NCBI GenBank assembly: GCA_040508515.1
Contig: JBEVMS010000126.1
Span: 1 to 10,146 of the forward strand
Reading direction: 5' to 3'
Source of the DNA: JBEVMS01 sp040508515
Lineage (GTDB): Bacteria; Pseudomonadota; Gammaproteobacteria; Xanthomonadales; Rhodanobacteraceae
DNA: 10,146 bases
Shown: positions 1-6,223 of the stretch, piece after piece
Layout of the letters: each line of letters begins with the position of its first letter
How positions within the stretch are numbered: position 1 is the first letter of the stretch
Translations under genes and position numbers: made by a program
The notes under the pieces: model-generated
The model's database searches: none
What the model was told of the DNA's origin: nothing
The model's input: the letters and a program-made list of their open reading frames with translations, nothing else

Positions 1-39
1 GACAAGGATGTGTCCACGTTGCGGTTTAGCGCATCGGTG

Positions 40-63
40 GCACTTATTTAGGACAATAAGTGC
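40..63. promoter_or_regulatory. 24-bp perfect dyad, candidate operator at the lysR-type gene promoter
   Basis: Two 9-bp arms, GCACTTATT (40-48) and AATAAGTGC (55-63), are perfect reverse complements separated by the six bases TAGGAC. The dyad covers the proposed -35 hexamer (50-55) of the regulator gene starting at 109. LysR-type proteins bind dyads, often with a T-N11-A core, and commonly repress their own gene, so an autoregulatory site is the simplest reading. It could equally control a divergent gene left of the window. The repeat is directly visible; its function is inferred. Confidence 0.5.
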
Positions 64-78
64 GATTTTGCGTATAAA
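50..78 (+). promoter_or_regulatory. Candidate sigma70-type promoter of the LysR-type regulator
   Basis: The -10 candidate TATAAA (73-78) matches the consensus at 5 of 6 positions. The -35 candidate AGGACA (50-55) matches at 4 of 6, with a 17-bp spacer. Transcription would start near 85, giving a leader of about 24 nt that contains the AAGGG ribosome-binding site at 96-100. The -35 lies inside the 24-bp dyad at 40-63, as expected for an operator-controlled promoter. Confidence 0.45.
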
Positions 79-108
79 GTCAGCCATTGTTGCTCAAGGG
101 CTGAACTC

Positions 109-1089
109 ATGGCAGTGATGGATGGCGCTCTGCAAGACCTCAACGACCTGTATTTTTTTGCCGCCGTCGTTGAGCATGCGGGTTTTTCGGCCGCGGGGCG
201 CGCCCTGGGCATACCCAAATCGCGCCTGAGCAAGCGGATTGCCCAACTGGAAGATCGTTTGGGCGTGCGACTTTTGCAGCGCACGACCCGGCGCTTCGTG
301 GTGACCGAGGTCGGTGAACGCTTCTACGGCCATTGCCGCGCCGTGCTTGAAGAGGCGCGCGCCGCGCAAGACGCGGTCGACGAGCTGCGCTCCGAGCCGC
401 GCGGCGTGGTTCGAGTGAGCTGCCCGGTTTCGCTGGTGCAGACCCTGCTGGCGCCGATGCTGCCGGATTTTCTCAAGGACAATCCCAAGGTCCAGATTCG
501 TCTGCTGTCCACCAACCGGCGGGTCGATCTGATCGGCGAAGGCTACGACGTGGCGATCCGCGTGCGCGAAAAGCTCGATAGCGATGCCACCCTTGTATTA
601 CGCAGTTTCGGGCAGTCGCGCAGCTTGCTGGTGGCCAGCCCGGCGTTTCTGGATGCGCATGGCCGTCCTCGCTCGATCGAGCAGTTGTCCAGCTTGCCGG
701 CAATCTCGATGTTCGAGCACGAGGGCGGTCAAGTGTGGGAATTGCTGGACGCCAAAGGCCAGCGCGGGGCCGTCGAGGTGCAGCCGCGCTTGATCAGCGG
801 CGACTTTCCCGCCTTGGTCGAGGCGGCGGTGCAGGGCAGTGGGGTGGCTTTGTTGCCGGAGGATTATTGCGCCGGCTATGTCGCGCGCGGCGCGCTGGAG
901 GTGGTGCTGCCCACGTGGAGTACCGCGCAAGGCACTTTGCATTTCGTCTATCCCAGCCGCCGTGGCCTGCTTCCGGCGGTACGCAGCTTCGTCGATTTTC
1001 TGGCCGATCGGCTCCCCGATGCCCAGCGCTCGCGCCATGATGAATGCCAGCGTGGCGGTCGGGACTATGTGATTCAGACGCTCATCTGA
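109..1089 (+). CDS. LysR-family transcriptional regulator
   Basis: This 326-residue cytoplasmic DNA-binding regulator has the classic LysR layout. A winged helix-turn-helix spans about residues 11-70, with the recognisable series LNDLYFFAAVVEHAGF, AAGRALGIPKSRLSKRI, LEDRLGVRLLQRTTR and T66-E-x-G69. A linker follows, then a periplasmic-binding-protein-like effector domain from about residue 97 to 300. The family is usually about 300 residues; the surplus is a polar C-terminal tail of some 20 residues after the last domain strand. The ATG at 109 has AAGGG 8 nt upstream; an in-frame ATG at 118 is an alternative. The sequence resembles the CrgA/AaeR-like LysR subgroup, whose effectors are mostly unknown. 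It reads towards the aminotransferase gene 44 bp downstream, which it might regulate, but no effector can be named. The family call is secure; the target is not. Confidence 0.93.
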   Translation: MAVMDGALQDLNDLYFFAAVVEHAGFSAAGRALGIPKSRLSKRIAQLEDRLGVRLLQRTTRRFVVTEVGERFYGHCRAVLEEARAAQDAVDELRSEPRGVVRVSCPVSLVQTLLAPMLPDFLKDNPKVQIRLLSTNRRVDLIGEGYDVAIRVREKLDSDATLVLRSFGQSRSLLVASPAFLDAHGRPRSIEQLSSLPAISMFEHEGGQVWELLDAKGQRGAVEVQPRLISGDFPALVEAAVQGSGVALLPEDYCAGYVARGALEVVLPTWSTAQGTLHFVYPSRRGLLPAVRSFVDFLADRLPDAQRSRHDECQRGGRDYVIQTLI

Positions 1090-1100
1090 CGTGCTAGCAT
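1073..1100 (+). promoter_or_regulatory. Candidate extended -10 promoter of the aminotransferase/omega-amidase pair
   Basis: An extended -10 element, TG-C-TAGCAT (1092-1100), lies just after the LysR stop codon (1087-1089). A weak -35 candidate, TTCAGA (1073-1078), sits 16 bp upstream, inside the end of the LysR coding sequence. The start point would be near 1107, leaving a leader of about 27 nt with only a weak GGAA (1126-1129) before the ATG at 1134. The two downstream genes could therefore be transcribed independently of the regulator. Confidence 0.35.
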
Positions 1101-1133
1101 TTCGCGATTAGCCGTCCATACTTCCGGAACTCC

Positions 1134-2282
1134 ATGGATATCCAGACCAAGCTTCCTAAGGTGGGAACCACCATTTTCAGCGTGATGAGCCAGCTTGCGC
1201 TCGATCACCAAGCCGTCAATCTTGGGCAGGGCTTTCCCGATTTCGAGCCGCCGCAGCCGCTGCGCGACGCCATTACTCGCGCCATGACCGACGGTCGCAA
1301 CCAATACGCGCCGGGTATCGGCATTGGCGCGCTGCGCCAGCAGATCGCGCTGAAGATCGAGCGCCTGTACGGCCACAAGGTAAACGCCGAGAGCGAGGTG
1401 ACGATCACCTCCGGTGCCACTGAGGCGCTGTTTTCGGCGATCGCCGCGGTAGCGCGCCAGGGCGATGAAGTCATCGTGTTCGACCCGTGCTACGACAGCT
1501 ACGAGCCGGCGATCGAACTGCAGGGCGCCATCGCGGTGCACATTCCCCTGCACCTGCCGGATTTTTCGGTGGATTGGCAGCGCGTGCGCGAGGCGATCAC
1601 GCCGCGCACACGCATGATTTTGATCAACTCGCCGCACAATCCTTCCGGTGCGGTATTCACGCCGGCGGATCTGGACGCGCTGGCCGAGATCGTGCGTGAC
1701 ACCTCAATCGTGGTGCTTTCCGATGAGGTCTACGAACACATCGTTTATGACGGTCAGCCGCACCAAAGCGTGTTGCGGCATGCCGAGTTGGCCGCGCGAA
1801 GCATCGTAGTGTCGAGTTTCGGCAAGACCTATCACTGCACCGGCTGGAAGCTTGGCTACGCGGTGGCGCCGCAGGCGCTGTCGGCCGAGTTTCGCAAGGT
1901 GCACCAGTACCTGACCTTCTGCAGTTTCCATCCGGCGCAGGTGGCGTTTGCCGAATTCATGGCCGCTGCGCCCGAGCATTATCTGGAGCTGCCGGATTTC
2001 TATCAGGTCAAGCGCGATCGCTTCCGCGCGTTGCTGGCGCCGTCGCGCTTCAAATTGCTGGACGTTCCCGGCGGTTACTTCCAGTTGGTCGATTACTCGG
2101 CCATTCGCGACGACTTGGACGATGTCGCGTTCTGTCGTTGGTTGGTCGAGCACGGCGGCGTGGCGGCGATTCCGCTAACGCCGTTCTATGAGACCGCGCC
2201 CGCTACGCGACTGATCCGCCTTTGCTTCGCCAAGAGCGACGCCACCATGGAAGCGGCCGTGGAGCGTCTATGCAAGCTCTGA
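1134..2282 (+). CDS. PLP-dependent aminotransferase, methionine aminotransferase type (YbdL/MalY-like class I/II)
   Basis: This 382-residue fold-type I aminotransferase is typical in length for the family. Visible landmarks are NLGQGFPDF (residues 29-37), NQYAPGIG (56-63, substrate and cofactor region), SGATEALF (93-100, PLP phosphate site), NSPHNPSG (165-172), SDEVY (196-200, Asp197 pairing with the pyridine nitrogen), SSFGKT with the probable Schiff-base Lys231, TGWKLGY (236-242), and a late Arg in RLIRLCF for the substrate carboxylate. The NLGQGFPDF and QYAPGIG segments resemble E. coli YbdL and related glutamine transaminase K-like enzymes, which act on methionine and aromatic amino acids or their keto acids. 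The partner gene supports this: an omega-amidase overlaps the 3' end by 13 bp, as expected if glutamine is the amino donor. The reaction would be cytosolic, converting 2-oxo-4-methylthiobutanoate to methionine in salvage. Exact substrate preference cannot be read from sequence. Confidence 0.9.
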   Translation: MDIQTKLPKVGTTIFSVMSQLALDHQAVNLGQGFPDFEPPQPLRDAITRAMTDGRNQYAPGIGIGALRQQIALKIERLYGHKVNAESEVTITSGATEALFSAIAAVARQGDEVIVFDPCYDSYEPAIELQGAIAVHIPLHLPDFSVDWQRVREAITPRTRMILINSPHNPSGAVFTPADLDALAEIVRDTSIVVLSDEVYEHIVYDGQPHQSVLRHAELAARSIVVSSFGKTYHCTGWKLGYAVAPQALSAEFRKVHQYLTFCSFHPAQVAFAEFMAAAPEHYLELPDFYQVKRDRFRALLAPSRFKLLDVPGGYFQLVDYSAIRDDLDDVAFCRWLVEHGGVAAIPLTPFYETAPATRLIRLCFAKSDATMEAAVERLCKL

Positions 2283-3070
2283 ACATCAGCCTGATACAGG
2301 GTGCGACGCGCTGGCACGATGCGCCGTCCAATCGCGCCTACTACGGTGCGTTGGTGCGACGAGTCGCGGCGCAAAGTGATTTGGTCGTGCTGCCGGAAAC
2401 CTTTTTGTCCGGCTTCAGCAACGACACTGGCGTCAGCGCCGAAAGCATGGACGGCCCCGGCTTGGCCTGGCTGCGCGAACTGGCGGGCGAGTCCAACGCG
2501 GTGATCACCGGCAGCCTGGCGATCCGCGAGGGCGACACCGTCTACAACCGCTTGATCTGGATGAAACCGGATGGCAGTTTCCTGCAATACGACAAACGCC
2601 ACCTGTTTCGCATGGCCGGCGAACATCATCGCTACGGGGGCGGCAACCAGCGGCTGATCGTCGAACTGAAAGGCTGGCGGATTCTGCCGCAGGTCTGCTA
2701 CGACTTGCGCTTCCCGGTATGGCTGCGCAATCGTCGGCGCGAAGATGCGCCCGGTGGGATGGATTACGACCTGGCGCTGTTCGTGGCGAACTGGCCGGCG
2801 CCGCGGCGCGGTCCCTGGCGCACCTTGCTGCGCGCGCGGGCGATCGAGAATCTGGCCTATGTGGTCGGCGTCAATCGTGTCGGCGTGGACGGCAACGACC
2901 TGCCCTACGCCGGCGACAGCGCGGTGATCGATCCCTTGGGTGAGGCGTTGGTGGAGTTGGGTTCCGAAGAACAGGTGGTCACCGTGCGCTTGGATCCGGC
3001 ACCGCTGCACGCGCATCGCGAACGCTTTCCGGCGTGGATGGATGCCGATGATTTCGTCTTGAATCACTGA
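2270..3070 (+). CDS. Carbon-nitrogen hydrolase, omega-amidase (YafV/Nit2-like)
   Basis: This 266-residue nitrilase-superfamily amidase probably hydrolyses alpha-ketoglutaramate (and ketosuccinamate) to the dicarboxylate plus ammonia in the cytosol. The Glu-Lys-Cys triad is intact: Glu43 in VVLPETFLSGF, Lys109 in QYDKRHLF, and Cys143 in PQVCYDLRFPVW. The auxiliary Glu118 (MAGEHHRY) is also present. The CYDLRFP stretch and the FSNDTG segment are typical of the YafV/Nit2 branch rather than of nitrilases. The chosen ATG at 2270 starts the first beta strand (MQALNISLIQGA) and has GGAG 5 nt upstream, inside the aminotransferase gene; an ATG at 2222 is in frame but would add residues lying in the neighbouring coding sequence. 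The 13-bp overlap suggests translational coupling with the aminotransferase, whose glutamine-derived product it would remove. Confidence 0.9.
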   Translation: MQALNISLIQGATRWHDAPSNRAYYGALVRRVAAQSDLVVLPETFLSGFSNDTGVSAESMDGPGLAWLRELAGESNAVITGSLAIREGDTVYNRLIWMKPDGSFLQYDKRHLFRMAGEHHRYGGGNQRLIVELKGWRILPQVCYDLRFPVWLRNRRREDAPGGMDYDLALFVANWPAPRRGPWRTLLRARAIENLAYVVGVNRVGVDGNDLPYAGDSAVIDPLGEALVELGSEEQVVTVRLDPAPLHAHRERFPAWMDADDFVLNH

Positions 3071-3082
3071 GCCGCGTCCGAT

Positions 3083-3120
3083 ACTTTCTCGCGCGCACGG
3101 GTGCGTTTGCGCGAGGAAGT
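3083..3120. terminator. Strong hairpin after the omega-amidase gene, candidate terminator
   Basis: Bases 3083-3094 pair with 3109-3120 as a 12-bp stem with one G-U wobble. Inside it, GCA (3095-3097) pairs with TGC (3102-3104) and GTTT (3105-3108) is bulged, giving an almost continuous rod. It begins 12 nt after the amidase stop codon (3070). No T-run follows on either strand, so it is not a textbook intrinsic terminator. It could act bidirectionally between the convergent genes or protect the 3' end. Confidence 0.5.
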
Positions 3121-3168
3121 TGGAGGATGGCGGGCGCGGCCCGTGAACAGTCCGGCGCTCGCTCCAGC

Positions 3169-3200
3169 GATTCCAGCATCGCTCGCCGATGCGCGGAATC
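3169..3200. terminator. Hairpin after the aldehyde dehydrogenase gene, candidate terminator
   Basis: GATTCC (3169-3174) pairs with GGAATC (3195-3200), and nested within it GCATCG (3176-3181) pairs with CGATGC (3187-3192) around a CTCGC loop, with a small A/GC internal loop between the two stems. On the minus strand it begins 12 nt after the dehydrogenase stop (3213-3215). It has no T-run. The gap 3071-3212 thus holds one hairpin next to each convergent gene. Confidence 0.45.
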
Positions 3201-3212
3201 CAGCGTGCCCGA

Positions 3213-4643
3213 TCAGCCTTCGCGCATTACCAGCAGCTTGACCTCGGTCATGTCTTCGATCGCGTAACGCACGCCTTCCTTGCCGACACCCGAAAGCTTG
3301 ACGCCGCCGTAGGGCATATTGTCGACGCGGAAACTGGGCACGTCGTTGATGATGACGCCGCCCTGGTCGAGCACGTCCCAGGCGCGCATCGCATGGCTCA
3401 AGCGGTCGGTGAATACGCCGGCCTGCAAGCCGAAATCCGAATCGTTGACCTGGGCCAACGCCTGGTCGAAATCTTCGAAGCGCGCCAGCACCGCGACCGG
3501 GCCGAACGCCTCCAGCCGATTGAGCTTGGCATCGGCCGGCACGTCTTCCAGCAGGCTCGCCTCCAGCATCGCGCCGCTGCGTTTGCCACCCGCCAGCAAT
3601 GTGCCGCCGGCCGCGCGTGCTTCGTCGATCCAGCCATGCAGGCGCTCGGCGGCAGCCTGATCGATCATCGGACCGAGGAAGGTGTCCCTCTTCTTGGGAT
3701 CGCCGGCTTTGAGTCGCTTGACCGCGGCGATCAAGCGCTTGCGCAGCGCCTCGTAGATCGACGCATGCGCGTAGATGCGCTGCACGCTGATGCAGCTCTG
3801 GCCGGACTGGTAATAGGCGCCGAACACCAGCCGCTCGACCACCCGGTCCAACTGTTCGCCTTGATCGGCATCCACGATGCAGGCGGCATTACCGCCCAGT
3901 TCGAGGGTGACTTTTTTGCGACCGGCGCGGGCTTTTAAATCCCAGCCGATCTGACCGCCGGTAAACGAGAGCAGCTTGAAACGCTCATCGCGCACCAGCG
4001 CATCGGCGTGTTGCCCGTCCAGCGGAAGAATCGAGAAGGCGCCGCGCGGCAGATCGGTTTGCGCCAGCACCTCGCCGATGATCAACGCGCCGATCGGTGT
4101 GCGCTCGGCGGGCTTGAGCACGAACGGGCAGCCAGCGGCGATCGCTGGCGCGACTTTGTGCGCGACCAGGTTGAGCGGGAAGTTGAACGGCGTAATGAAC
4201 GATACCGGGCCGATCGGAACGCGCCGGGTATAGCCGTGATAGCCGTCCAGACGGCTGGCGATTTCCAGGTTGAGCGTTTCGCCATTCAATCGCACAGCCT
4301 CTTCGGCAGCGATGCGAAAGGTTTCGATCAAGCGGGTGACTTCGCCTTCGGCGTCCTTGATCGGCTTGCCCGCTTCCACGCACAAGGCATGTGCCAGCTC
4401 TTTGTGGCGCTGTTCGAAGCGGTCGGCGGCCTGTTGCAGTACGCGCTGTCGTGCCCAGGGTTTGAAGTTGCGCATCGGCACGGTGGCTTGCACCGCGGCC
4501 AGGATCGCTTTTTCGACGGCTTTTGCATCAGGCACGGCCACCTGAGTGACCTGCTTGCCGGAGTATTTGTCGAACACTTTCAACGCGGCATTCGGCTGTC
4601 GCGGTCGGTTGGCGAGATAATACGGGTAGGTCGGCTTGAGCAT
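3213..4643 (-). CDS. NAD(P)-dependent aldehyde dehydrogenase (ALDH superfamily)
   Basis: This 476-residue ALDH superfamily enzyme is normal in length and should oxidise an aldehyde to the acid in the cytosol. Catalytic residues are present: Asn154 (TPFNFP), Lys177 (LKPAE, cofactor), general base Glu248 (LELGGNAA), nucleophile Cys284 (GQSCISVQR) and Glu378 (EAFGPV, cofactor ribose). The usual FTGS cofactor-binding motif reads FTGG (residues 228-230 plus the preceding F227). The GQSCISVQRIY and KLSGVGKEG segments look like the lactaldehyde/phosphonoacetaldehyde/ALDH21-like branch, but the substrate is not readable. I chose the ATG at 4643 because GGAG lies six bases before it on the minus strand; the ATG at 4655, four codons upstream, has no ribosome-binding site. 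It lies about 110 bp downstream of xseA with a hairpin between them, so separate transcription is likely. No clear promoter is seen in 4644-4717. Confidence 0.93.
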   Translation of the reverse strand: MLKPTYPYYLANRPRQPNAALKVFDKYSGKQVTQVAVPDAKAVEKAILAAVQATVPMRNFKPWARQRVLQQAADRFEQRHKELAHALCVEAGKPIKDAEGEVTRLIETFRIAAEEAVRLNGETLNLEIASRLDGYHGYTRRVPIGPVSFITPFNFPLNLVAHKVAPAIAAGCPFVLKPAERTPIGALIIGEVLAQTDLPRGAFSILPLDGQHADALVRDERFKLLSFTGGQIGWDLKARAGRKKVTLELGGNAACIVDADQGEQLDRVVERLVFGAYYQSGQSCISVQRIYAHASIYEALRKRLIAAVKRLKAGDPKKRDTFLGPMIDQAAAERLHGWIDEARAAGGTLLAGGKRSGAMLEASLLEDVPADAKLNRLEAFGPVAVLARFEDFDQALAQVNDSDFGLQAGVFTDRLSHAMRAWDVLDQGGVIINDVPSFRVDNMPYGGVKLSGVGKEGVRYAIEDMTEVKLLVMREG

Positions 4644-4717
4644 GCGAATCTCCATCAGCGCGCGCAGCTTGCGAGTTCAGGTTTGCGCGAATGACCGGTC
4701 GGGCGGGGGGCGAGCAT

Positions 4718-4753
4718 GCGATGCGGAGCGTTGAGCCGGCGTGACCGCATCGC
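4718..4753. terminator. 9-bp perfect hairpin abutting the xseA stop codon, candidate terminator
   Basis: GCGATGCGG (4718-4726) and CCGCATCGC (4745-4753) are perfect reverse complements with an 18-nt loop. On the minus strand the stem starts at the very next base after the xseA stop codon (4754-4756). No T-run follows. Its position between xseA and the aldehyde dehydrogenase suggests it separates the two transcripts or stabilises the xseA 3' end. Confidence 0.45.
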
Positions 4754-6109
4754 TCAGTGCTCGCGGTCGACCTTCAACGCCAGTTCGCCATCGGCCAGGC
4801 GCGCACGCAACGGCGTGCCGGCGACCAAGCCTTTGGCGCTGCGCTGCACTTTGCCATCGGCGTCGAACAGGATCGCGTAGCCGCGATCGAGCGTGGCCAG
4901 GGGACTGACCGCGTGCAGCGCACGGCCGGCATGTTGATGGCGTACCGTCTCGCTGTGCAGGCGCAAGTCGATGGCGCGGCGCAGGCGGCGCTCTTGTTCC
5001 AGCAGACGTTGGCGTAGCTGGCGCAACTGTTGTTTGGGATGCTGCGCCAGCAGCCGCATTTGCGCGCGATGCAGACGCTGTTGCCGCGCCTGGCGGTGTT
5101 CGCGCAGCACGGCCAGCAAATGTCGGCGCAGATAGCTCAAGCGCTCGCGGTCGCGTGCCAGGCGTGCCTGCGGGCGTTGCGCCTGCAAACGTGCCAGCAG
5201 GTGATCGCCACGTTGCGTCAGGGCCTGCACTCGCCGTTGCTGCAAGATCGCCAGCCGCTGGCCGAGTTGGCGTAAATGCCGCGCCGCGTCCGTCGCGTCG
5301 GGAACCAGCAACTCGGCGGCGGCCGAGGGCGTCGGCGCGCGCAAATCAGCCACGAAATCGGCGATGGAAAAATCGATTTCGTGGCCGACCGCACTTACCA
5401 CCGGTACCGCGCTGGCGTGGATCGCGCGCGCCACCGCTTCGTCGTTGAACGCCCAAAGATCTTCCAGTGAGCCACCGCCGCGGGTCAGCAGCAGCACGTC
5501 GTAGCGTGCGCTGGCCGAGGCTTTGCGCAGCATGGCGACGATCGCGGGCGGGGCTTCGCGACCTTGCACTGGCACCGGTAGCAATTCCACTTCGGTCAAT
5601 GGCCAACGCCGCGCCAGCACGCTCAGCACGTCGCGGATTGCTGCACCGCTGGGCGAGGTGATCACGCCGATGCGCTGCGGGTAGGGCGGCAGCGCGCGTT
5701 TGCGGGCGGCGTCGAACAAACCCTCGGCACTGAGCCGTGCTTTGAGTTGCTCAAATTCCCGTTGCAGCGCGCCTTCGCCCGCCGGCTCCATCTGCTCGGC
5801 GACCAACTGAAACTCGCCGCGCGGCTCGTACAGGCCGACCCGCGCCCGAACCAAGACCTTCAAGCCATCGGCTGGCTTGAAACGCAGCCGGATGGTCTTG
5901 GGCTTGAACATCGCGCAGCGGACTTGGGCGCCGGCATCTTTCAACGTGAAGTAGAGATGGCCCGAAGCGGGGCGGGACAGATTGGATAACTCGCCCTCGA
6001 TCCACACCATCGGCAGCGTGTCTTCCAGCAGGTCGCGCACCAGCCGGTTGAGCGTGCTGGGGGTGAGGATCTGCCGGGCGGGCGTGGGCGCGTCGTCGAA
6101 GTCGTACAT
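4754..6109 (-). CDS. xseA: Exodeoxyribonuclease VII large subunit XseA
   Basis: At 451 residues this is close in length to the E. coli protein. ExoVII (XseA with several XseB subunits) degrades single-stranded DNA from both ends without needing a metal ion, and works in mismatch repair and damage processing in the cytoplasm. The N-terminal OB-fold spans about residues 16-105 (VWIEGELSNLSRPASGHLYF, then MFKP and the YEPRGEFQL stretch). The catalytic domain shows TSPSGAAIRD (151-160), LLTRGGGSLEDLW (207-219), VGHEID (241-246) and LRAPTPSAAAEL (256-267). A long Gln/Arg/Leu-rich helical segment (about 275-390), probably coiled coil, follows, then the C-terminal LDRGYAIL and the GTPLRARLADGEL strand. 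xseB is not adjacent. No Shine-Dalgarno precedes the ATG: the nine bases before it are pyrimidine-rich. A -10-like element lies directly upstream of them, so the mRNA may have almost no leader. Confidence 0.97.
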   Translation of the reverse strand: MYDFDDAPTPARQILTPSTLNRLVRDLLEDTLPMVWIEGELSNLSRPASGHLYFTLKDAGAQVRCAMFKPKTIRLRFKPADGLKVLVRARVGLYEPRGEFQLVAEQMEPAGEGALQREFEQLKARLSAEGLFDAARKRALPPYPQRIGVITSPSGAAIRDVLSVLARRWPLTEVELLPVPVQGREAPPAIVAMLRKASASARYDVLLLTRGGGSLEDLWAFNDEAVARAIHASAVPVVSAVGHEIDFSIADFVADLRAPTPSAAAELLVPDATDAARHLRQLGQRLAILQQRRVQALTQRGDHLLARLQAQRPQARLARDRERLSYLRRHLLAVLREHRQARQQRLHRAQMRLLAQHPKQQLRQLRQRLLEQERRLRRAIDLRLHSETVRHQHAGRALHAVSPLATLDRGYAILFDADGKVQRSAKGLVAGTPLRARLADGELALKVDREH

Positions 6110-6118
6110 GGAGGAGGC

Positions 6119-6127
6119 AGACTAGCA
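6119..6127 (-). promoter_or_regulatory. Candidate extended -10 element of xseA
   Basis: On the minus strand the sequence reads TG-C-TAGTCT, ending nine bases before the xseA ATG (6109). Initiation about 7 nt downstream would leave a leader of about 3 nt, consistent with the missing Shine-Dalgarno sequence. No convincing -35 is seen. The TGCTAG core also occurs in the aminotransferase promoter candidate at 1092-1097. Confidence 0.3.
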
Positions 6128-6223
6128 TGCCTCACGCTGGCATTGATCAGTGAAACCAGGGTGTTGGCTGGCTCTTGCAGATTGGACATCAAGCGCAAGG
6201 TCTAGCCTATTGTTTGGAAAGCT

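Noticed and set aside
78..107. Possible hairpin AGTCAGCC/GGCTGAACT around the LysR ribosome-binding site
   Set aside because: With the best promoter candidate, transcription starts near 85, so most of the left arm would not be in the mRNA. The stem also needs a bulged base.
3189..3938. 249-codon open frame on the plus strand, antisense to the aldehyde dehydrogenase
   Set aside because: The protein has no recognisable motif, and the frame mirrors the third-position GC bias of a well-conserved gene on the other strand. It is a shadow frame.
4008..4694. 228-codon plus-strand frame antisense to the start of the aldehyde dehydrogenase
   Set aside because: Same reason: the composition follows the antisense of a real gene, and no family features are visible.
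4693..4700. 8-bp palindrome GACCGGTC upstream of the aldehyde dehydrogenase gene
   Set aside because: Too short to be significant, and no promoter element could be placed around it.
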